A DNA stretch of 64,000 bases, from assembly GCF_001941975.2 (NCBI RefSeq), contig NZ_CP146991.1, positions 3,903,001-3,967,000 on the forward strand, read 5' to 3'. This DNA is from Sporomusa sphaeroides DSM 2875 (GTDB lineage: Bacteria > Bacillota > Negativicutes > Sporomusales > Sporomusaceae). Positions within the stretch are counted from its first letter, which is position 1. Every line of letters starts with the position of its first letter. Positions 59,079 to 64,000 of this stretch are shown piece by piece. Below the pieces are notes generated by a model. It was not told the origin of the DNA and did no database searches. It worked only from the letters and a program-made list of their open reading frames with translations. Both the position numbers and the translations under genes were made by a program.

Positions 59079-60025
59079 TGCGCCAGATAACCTATAGAAT
59101 TCAGCGCTTTGACGGCGTCAAAAGCTTCGAGCAGGAATACAGTTTCCCGCATCAGGCAGGCAAGACCATTCTCTGGGGCCTGATTGCCATCAAAGAAACC
59201 CTTGACCCCACACTGGCCTTTACCGCCGCCTGCCGCTCGGCTGTCTGCGGCGCCTGTGCCGTGCGCATTAACGGTCAAGCGTTTCTGGCCTGCGAAACAC
59301 CGCTTGACGGCATCTTAGACCGTTTTGGCGATGTGCTTACCATCGAGCCTATCCAAAACTTCAAGGTCATCCGTGACCTGGTTGTGGACTGGGAGCCTAA
59401 AGCCCGACGTTTGGCAGAAGCTAAGACCTGGCTGGCTCCCAAAGACGAATTTACCGCCAGAGAGGGCTGCCGTCAGGCTGCCGCCGACTTCAAAAAGATT
59501 ACCGGCCAGATTAACTGTATCCTGTGCGGCGCCTGCGCCTCGGAATGTTCTAAGCTCAGCGCCAATGCCGACGATTTTCTTGATCCCTTTACCTACTCCA
59601 AGGTCTGGAAGTTTATTGCCGACACCCGTGACAAGTCGGCCAAAGAGCGCATCAAAGCCATTGTGGATAAAGGCTTATGGAAATGCATGCACTGTGTGGA
59701 ATGTGCCACCAAGTGCCCCAAGGGCCTGATGCCTAACATGGATATTTCCCGTCTGCGTCAGTTGTCGATAAAAATGGGCTATACCGATAATCCCGGCGCC
59801 CGTCATGCCCTGGCCTTCCTTCAGGATGTGGAAGCCACAGGCCGTCTGAATGAAACCAAGCTATCGGTAAGAAGTATGGGACTCCTGGGCGCTATGACCA
59901 AATTTCCCTTTGCGCTTCGCCTTGTCCGCCGCGGCAAGCTTAATCCCCTGCACTGCTCCGGCAAAGTCAAAGGCCATGAGCAAATTGCCGCCATCCTTAA
60001 AGCAGTAAGGGAGAGTGAACGCTAA
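59078..60025 (+). CDS. Fumarate reductase/succinate dehydrogenase iron-sulfur subunit (SdhB/MfrB-type)
   Basis: A 315-residue protein, longer than standard SdhB (about 240). The N-terminal [2Fe-2S] domain has CRSAVCGACAVRINGQAFLAC, and the C-terminal ferredoxin part has CILCGACASEC and CMHCVECATKCPKG for further clusters. An extra C-terminal region of about 80 residues follows, as in MfrB/TfrB-like proteins. It carries electrons between the flavoprotein and the CCG-domain subunit. Coupled to both neighbours by one-base overlaps. Confidence 0.95.
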   Translation: MRQITYRIQRFDGVKSFEQEYSFPHQAGKTILWGLIAIKETLDPTLAFTAACRSAVCGACAVRINGQAFLACETPLDGILDRFGDVLTIEPIQNFKVIRDLVVDWEPKARRLAEAKTWLAPKDEFTAREGCRQAAADFKKITGQINCILCGACASECSKLSANADDFLDPFTYSKVWKFIADTRDKSAKERIKAIVDKGLWKCMHCVECATKCPKGLMPNMDISRLRQLSIKMGYTDNPGARHALAFLQDVEATGRLNETKLSVRSMGLLGAMTKFPFALRLVRRGKLNPLHCSGKVKGHEQIAAILKAVRESER

Positions 60026-60900
60026 TGAAATACGCATTTTTCCCCGGCTGTGTGCTGGAAGGAGCGGCGAAGGAAAACTACACCGCCACAATGGCTGTTG
60101 CTAAAGCGATTGGCCTTGAGCTTGTGGAAATTCCCGGCTGGACCTGCTGCGGCGCTTCCCATGTCCAGGATGTCGACGGGTTGGCGGCCACAGCCATCAA
60201 TGCCCGCAACATTGCGCTGGCCGAACAACTGGACCTGCCATTGCTTACGGTGTGCAATACCTGTACGTTAATGCTGCGCGACGCCAAAGCCGCTCTGGAT
60301 ACCGGCCTCAAAGAGCAAGTCAACCCGCTGCTTGCCCCCACCGGCCTGCAGTACCGGGGAACCAGCCAGATCACCCATCTGCTGTGGGTGCTGGTAAGCG
60401 ACTTTGGTCTTGACAGGCTGCAGTCATTGGTCAAAAAGCCCTTGCGCGGCTTGAAGGCAGCGGCTTACTACGGTTGTCATATCCTGCGCCCGCCGGCGTT
60501 GATGGATTTTGAGGACCATGCCCGGCCGCAGTCGCTGGAAAAGCTGATTTTGGCGCTGGGCGCTGAACCTGTTGATTTTCCGGCAAGGCTCAGCTGCTGC
60601 GGTTTCCATGCCACCTATACTGCTGAGGCCGATCTGATTCGCATCACCGGCCAAACCAACCAAGCGGCGATAACAGCCGGTGCCGACTGCCTGGTAACCC
60701 CTTGCCCTCTCTGTCAGATGTCCCTGGACATGAACCAGCCGGAAGGCCAGGCAGCCGTACAGTGCCACCAGCAAATTCCGGTACTCCACCTGGCCCAGCT
60801 GGTAGGGCTGGCCCTTGGCCTGTCGCCGGCAGAGCTGGGAATAAACAGGCATATTGCCGGCCGCGAGCTGATTAAAGCCAAAGCAGCGGCGGTGAAATAA
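60025..60900 (+). CDS. CCG-domain subunit of fumarate reductase (SdhE/MfrE, HdrB-like)
   Basis: A 291-residue protein with two CCG domains: FFPGCVLEGAAKENY, PGWTCCGASHVQD, CNTCTLM in the first, and YYGCHILRPP, RLSCCGFHAT, TPCPLCQMSLD in the second. These bind unusual iron-sulfur clusters as in HdrB. In class E reductases this subunit replaces the membrane anchors SdhC/D and reacts with low-potential methylmenaquinone or a thiol. It has no membrane helices. A terminator follows, ending the operon. Confidence 0.93.
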   Translation: MKYAFFPGCVLEGAAKENYTATMAVAKAIGLELVEIPGWTCCGASHVQDVDGLAATAINARNIALAEQLDLPLLTVCNTCTLMLRDAKAALDTGLKEQVNPLLAPTGLQYRGTSQITHLLWVLVSDFGLDRLQSLVKKPLRGLKAAAYYGCHILRPPALMDFEDHARPQSLEKLILALGAEPVDFPARLSCCGFHATYTAEADLIRITGQTNQAAITAGADCLVTPCPLCQMSLDMNQPEGQAAVQCHQQIPVLHLAQLVGLALGLSPAELGINRHIAGRELIKAKAAAVK

Positions 60901-60913
60901 ACACCAAAAAAAG

Positions 60914-60950
60914 CGGTCTGAACCCCTTTCCAGTTTAAGGGTTCAGACCG
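60914..60950. terminator. Bidirectional terminator after the reductase operon
   Basis: A 12-bp perfect stem (60914-60925 with 60939-60950), with an A-run on the left and TTTCATTATG on the right. It is convergent with the UroD-family gene. Confidence 0.9.
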
Positions 60951-60972
60951 TTTCATTATGTTCCTTGGAAGG

Positions 60973-61869
60973 TTATACCACAATATTTTGGGCTGTTTTA
61001 TATACCGTCCTGATTGTATCTAAGCGCATTCCTGCAAATAAACCGCTGCTGGTGCCAAAAATCAACCCGCGGCCGGCAGCCTGAATAATTTGCTGTACAC
61101 TGCGCGCCAGCTCAGCCGGGTCACAGTCTTCCAGCAACTGTGCCGGGTCCAGGTTGCCCCACAGACATAAGGTATTCCCATACTGCGCTTTTACCGCCCC
61201 GATATCCATTCCTGCCAGGGCTTCTATGCATTGCAGGCCATCAAAGCCGGCAGCCGCAATGTCGTCAAGCAGGGCCATCAGGTTGCCGTCAGAATGAAAG
61301 AACACCGGCAATCCCAGCTGCTTGGCATATTCGAGCTGACGAATCAGCGAAGGAAATACCGTTTTGCGCAAAACATCCGGCCGGACAATAGGCCCCCGGG
61401 TATAAGCAATGTCATCGGCAAGCAGGATGCCGTTTATCCCGTTACCGGCCAGCCGCTCAATTGTGGCCAGGTTCAGGTGTTCGACAGCGGCCATGATATC
61501 CTGAAAATCACCATGACCCTTAAACAGCTTGACGATGAGCTCCTCAAACCCCAGCAGCCTGCAGCCCCAACCCACCGGCCCGTCCAGTACCGCAAAGGTA
61601 AACAGACCGGAATCCACCCATTTTCCCAAGTCGTTAAAAACCGCGGCCCGGGCACCGGGAACTTGTTTCGCCGGTAAAGCAAAGCAAGGGTGCAGGCATA
61701 TGGCATCCAAACCCATTGTCTGCACAAAATCCAGGCGATGGTCAAATGTCACCACCTCCTGACCGTGCATAGCCTGTACCAGCTCATCGCCAATAACCAG
61801 CTCGGCGCACGGCGTCCGGTCAACCGGTAATCCCTTGATTGCTGCTGCAACCCTCGTCCGATGCTCCAT
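60973..61869 (-). CDS. Uroporphyrinogen decarboxylase-family protein (MtaA/CmuA-like methyltransferase group)
   Basis: About 298 residues from ATG 61869 after GGGGGAGG. The TIM-barrel URO-D family is shown by RVAAAIKGLPVDRTPCAELV, LADDIAYTRGPIVRPDVL, PVFFHSDGNLMALL and LWGNLDPAQLL. Conserved HSDG and the following region fit the family whose members decarboxylate uroporphyrinogen or demethylate corrinoid proteins. Without neighbouring heme or corrinoid genes, the MtaA-type transfer role is more likely in acetogens, but this is inference. Confidence 0.85.
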   Translation of the reverse strand: MEHRTRVAAAIKGLPVDRTPCAELVIGDELVQAMHGQEVVTFDHRLDFVQTMGLDAICLHPCFALPAKQVPGARAAVFNDLGKWVDSGLFTFAVLDGPVGWGCRLLGFEELIVKLFKGHGDFQDIMAAVEHLNLATIERLAGNGINGILLADDIAYTRGPIVRPDVLRKTVFPSLIRQLEYAKQLGLPVFFHSDGNLMALLDDIAAAGFDGLQCIEALAGMDIGAVKAQYGNTLCLWGNLDPAQLLEDCDPAELARSVQQIIQAAGRGLIFGTSSGLFAGMRLDTIRTVYKTAQNIVV

Positions 61870-62000
61870 AATACCTCCCCCACTCATTGTGCCACAAACG
61901 CGAAACTGCCAGCGTCCGGCACAAATTGCTCAATATGAATAGTTTCTCCATAAAGAGCAAGCCCACCTGCTTACTGCATTACAGCAAAAAAACACGAACA

Positions 62001-62038
62001 AAGCCTGAACCGGTGCACTTTCACCATGGTTCAGGCTT
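62001..62038 (-). terminator. Terminator after the small 62-kb gene
   Basis: AAGCCTGAACC (62001-62011) pairs with GGTTCAGGCTT (62028-62038); on the minus strand a U-rich stretch follows after a few bases. Confidence 0.7.
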
Positions 62039-62050
62039 ATCAAAAAATTT

Positions 62051-62281
62051 TTACCGGCCAATGATTCCGTTTCTTATATACCTGATGAAACGTGTCAGCT
62101 TGCCGCAGTTCCAGTCATCGGCGACAGTACGGTCAGGGGCCTCGGAAGTATGTAACAGGTCTTCCGCTCTCGCCATTGCCGCCAGATGCTTATTAGCCAG
62201 AATGCCGCCCTGGTTTGGCCGCTGGGAGCTTCGGCCATGCTCAGGCTTAATTACCGTACGTGATATCCCGGGTTTTTGCAT
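62051..62281 (-). CDS. Small hypothetical protein
   Basis: About 76 residues from ATG 62281 after GGAGGGAAA. Basic, with the middle stretch GGILANKHLAAMARAEDLLHTSEAP. No signal peptide or known family. It has its own ribosome site and terminator, so I accept it as a gene with moderate confidence. Confidence 0.5.
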   Translation of the reverse strand: MQKPGISRTVIKPEHGRSSQRPNQGGILANKHLAAMARAEDLLHTSEAPDRTVADDWNCGKLTRFIRYIRNGIIGR

Positions 62282-62296
62282 ACCATTTCCCTCCAA

Positions 62297-62515
62297 TTTT
62301 TTCTAATTATCCGCTCAAAGTTCCCGTTGCCACAGACGGCGTAATCCGGTTAAGGCCGGCTGCCCGCCTCCATGGCTTGATCGTACTGGAATAAATTCAC
62401 TTCCTTTCAACTTTTATACTATTACTTTGGTTACAATATTACAATACTAATATTATGACCAGTTGCAGCAGGTATTAACAATCTTGCGTATAACCGTCAT
62501 TTCTGCAACAATCTA
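62297..62515. other. Intergenic stretch upstream of the CarD promoter
   Basis: No further gene is visible in this roughly 220-base stretch between the small gene and the CarD promoter. It must hold the promoter of the small gene on the minus strand, which I could not define. Confidence 0.4.
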
Positions 62516-62544
62516 TTGACTGGTTTAGAACCCGGTGATATAAT
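62516..62544 (+). promoter_or_regulatory. Sigma-A promoter of carD-like gene
   Basis: TTGACT (62516-62521), a 17-base spacer and TATAAT (62539-62544). Near-consensus; the start codon is 70 bases downstream. Confidence 0.8.
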
Positions 62545-62613
62545 AATTGATTTATTTGATATTTTCCCGTAGTTGTGTTATACTTAATCGTACAGTTACT
62601 AGGGGGTGACTTC

Positions 62614-63099
62614 ATGTTTCAGATTGGTGATAAGATTTTTTATCCGATGCATGGCGGAGGTATCATTGAGAAAATTGAAGAGAAAGAGATTTTCGGGCAA
62701 ACACAACTTTATTATGTTGTGAATATACCTCATAGAAACATGCAGGTAATGCTCCCCTTGGATAAGACAGAGAAACTGGGGATGCGGCCAATCGTAGATT
62801 CAGCCCAATTGGATGCTGTGCTGAGCACAATCCATGACGACTGCGAGACTGCTCCGCCAATGAATGATACGCAAAGACAACGGCTGAATATGTCCAAAAT
62901 CAAAACCGGCGACATCTACGAGGAAATTGAGGTAATACGGGATCTCCTGCGCATCAGAAACAAGCGCAAACTGGGAATGGCTGACAAGAACATGCTTGAC
63001 AACGCCCGGCAGATTCTTATTAGCGAGGTCGTGCTGGTAAAAGACATTCCCCTCGAGCAAGCCACTCATATGTTAGACAAAATGTTTGACGGCGACTAA
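62614..63099 (+). CDS. CarD-family transcription regulator
   Basis: About 161 residues from ATG 62614 after AGGGGGTGA. The N-terminal CarD_CdnL_TRCF domain is typical: FQIGDKIFYPMHGGGIIEKIE and YYVVNIPHRNMQVMLPLDK. The C-terminal helical domain follows (IYEEIEVIRDLLRIRNKRKLGM). CarD proteins bind the RNA polymerase beta subunit and stabilise open complexes, with roles in rRNA and stress transcription. A strong promoter and terminator make it a single-gene unit. Confidence 0.92.
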   Translation: MFQIGDKIFYPMHGGGIIEKIEEKEIFGQTQLYYVVNIPHRNMQVMLPLDKTEKLGMRPIVDSAQLDAVLSTIHDDCETAPPMNDTQRQRLNMSKIKTGDIYEEIEVIRDLLRIRNKRKLGMADKNMLDNARQILISEVVLVKDIPLEQATHMLDKMFDGD

Positions 63100-63107
63100 G
63101 TAAATAA

Positions 63108-63156
63108 ACAGAAAGACCTAAAACGCGCTGCTGCAGTTTTAGGTCTTTCTGTTTTA
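63108..63156 (+). terminator. 17-bp stem terminator after CarD
   Basis: 63108-63124 pairs perfectly with 63136-63152, followed by TTTT. It also lies just after the convergent HAD gene's stop. Confidence 0.92.
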
Positions 63157-63627
63157 TGTGCGCAAAGTAGCCACAAGTCTCCCGGTTTTTAGCAGCAGCT
63201 GCAGGGCAGCCTTAGGCTGGGTTACCACAACATCAGCTTGCTCCAGGGTTGGCCGGTAAATCCCTTCAGGCCCGATAACCCCAACAGCCAGGGCGGCTTC
63301 GGCAAACATCGCCAGATCGTTGGCGCCATTGCCGAAACAAACGGTATTGTCCGGACCGCACCTTCTGATAAAATCGCGTTTTTGCTCAGCCTCCCGGCCT
63401 TTGTCAATAATGTGAAGGTGTATCCCCTCCACATCGCCTAACTGCGCCCGCACCAGGCCAAAGGTATCTGCCGTCAGTACTGTTACCTGGACTATTGCCC
63501 CAACCTGTTTAAGCAATTCTTTTATTTCCGCTGCAACAACACCATCTTCCGCCAAGGTGCCATTATAGTCAAAAACGGCATGGGTGAATCTATACTCCCG
63601 ACCATCCGGCAGGTTAACATGGATCAT
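63154..63627 (-). CDS. HAD-superfamily hydrolase (ATPase-P-type small HAD)
   Basis: About 157 residues from ATG 63627 after GAGGAGTGAAGG. Motif I is FDYNGTLAEDG, with the nucleophile Asp and Asn in place of the usual second Asp. Motif II is TVLTAD, and motif IV is CFGNGANDLAMF. No cap domain is present. Such small HADs resemble the P-domain of P-type ATPases and act as phosphatases. It follows the ABC ATPase gene in the same direction by 20 bases, so it may share that operon. Confidence 0.85.
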   Translation of the reverse strand: MIHVNLPDGREYRFTHAVFDYNGTLAEDGVVAAEIKELLKQVGAIVQVTVLTADTFGLVRAQLGDVEGIHLHIIDKGREAEQKRDFIRRCGPDNTVCFGNGANDLAMFAEAALAVGVIGPEGIYRPTLEQADVVVTQPKAALQLLLKTGRLVATLRT

Positions 63628-63647
63628 CAACCTTCACTCCTCGTTTC

Positions 63648-64000
63648 TTAAAATGCCAAAAACTCCTGGGTCAGCGGGTCCTGCGGCTGCTCTAGCAGCT
63701 GCGCGGTGGCACCGGCTTCAATGATTCGCCCCTCTGACATAAAAACTGTCTGCCCTGCCACCCGCCTGGCCTGGGCCAGATTATGCGTAACAATGACAAT
63801 GGTTAACCGGGCACTCAGTGCCAGCAGCAATTCCTCAATCAGCCGGGTGGATTTAATATCCAGGCTGGAACAGGGTTCATCAAGCAGAAGGACTTTGGGA
63901 TGTACCGCCAAACTCCGGCCGATGGATAAGCGCTGCAATTGCCCGCCTGACAATTCCCTGGCAGGCGAATTAAGTTTATCCTTGACCTCATTCCATAAGC
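63648..64000 (-). CDS. ABC transporter ATPase, PstB-like (5' part beyond window)
   Basis: The frame is open to the window end, so Walker A is not seen. The visible part reads LWNEVKDKLNSPARELSGGQLQRLSIGRSLAVHPKVLLLDEP (quoted as separate features: signature LSGGQ, Walker B VLLLDEPCSSLD, switch VIVTHNLAQARRVA). The LWNEVKDKL lead-in and RRVAGQTVF resemble phosphate transporter ATPase PstB, although related tungstate- or phosphonate-type importers cannot be excluded. It ends ITQEFLAF-like at the C-terminus. A HAD hydrolase follows. Confidence 0.75.
   Translation of the reverse strand, partial: LWNEVKDKLNSPARELSGGQLQRLSIGRSLAVHPKVLLLDEPCSSLDIKSTRLIEELLLALSARLTIVIVTHNLAQARRVAGQTVFMSEGRIIEAGATAQLLEQPQDPLTQEFLAF

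Noticed and set aside
1-64000. CRISPR arrays or tRNA/rRNA genes
   Set aside because: No regularly spaced direct repeats with unique spacers were seen, and no cloverleaf or rRNA sequence was recognised.

Overview
Organism. The window reads like a spore-forming, Gram-negative-type Firmicute (Negativicutes, probably Sporomusaceae). It carries outer-membrane TonB-dependent receptors with a tonB-exbB-exbD set, together with Firmicute traits: strong AGGAGG-type ribosome sites, a DUF3794/SPOCS spore-coat-type protein, CarD, a Rex-type repressor, and a cytoplasmic MfrABE/SdhABE-type fumarate reductase. The genus is inferred, not proven.

Layout. (1) 1-8260, plus strand: a metal- or chelate-type uptake operon with a methyltransferase end, an FmdE-like protein, a lipoprotein binding protein, two permeases, a fused double ATPase and a TonB-dependent receptor. 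It ends at a 19-bp stem terminator and a broken ABC exporter gene that runs into a Rex-like repressor. (2) 22150-9193, minus strand: a second, larger version with a methyltransferase, two permeases, two ATPases, a binding protein, another methyltransferase, a Gate-domain membrane protein, exbB-exbD-tonB, a TonB receptor, an ECF S component and a third methyltransferase. The two loci together look like complete outer-membrane-to-cytoplasm import routes for one or two related small ligands, with co-encoded enzymes that could process them. (3) 22416-32805: housekeeping and stress genes (EmrE-like transporter, rubrerythrin, ArsR plus Zn/Cd-type P-ATPase, glyoxalase, MBL hydrolase, histidine kinase, XRE regulator, DUF401 transporter, nitroreductase, AAA ATPase).

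(4) About 33.1-49.9 kb, minus strand: a reduced siphovirus-type prophage. It keeps a late regulator, holin, endolysin, a spanin-like protein, tail terminator, tail tube, M/L/K/J-type tail-tip proteins and duplicated fibre genes. No capsid, portal, terminase, integrase, tail chaperone or tape-measure gene is visible. An IS110 element sits between the lysis and tail modules. Where the tape measure should be there is a 380-residue protein with a TonB box nearly the same as those of the host receptors, followed by two paralogous small membrane proteins. This looks like a TonB-imported bacteriocin with immunity genes and is the most unusual element of the window. (5) 49.9-54.6 kb: a segment flanked by 51-bp near-identical phage repeats, holding an orphan cobalamin riboswitch, a secreted protein, two paralogous periplasmic TPR proteins and a 5' remnant of the TonB-box gene.

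(6) 54.6-64 kb: chromosomal genes: persulfide dioxygenase-rhodanese fusion, DUF3794 protein with a His/Asp/Cys-rich insert, fumarate reductase mfrABE-like operon, a UroD-family protein, CarD under a good sigma-A promoter, a HAD protein and a PstB-like ATPase cut by the window end.
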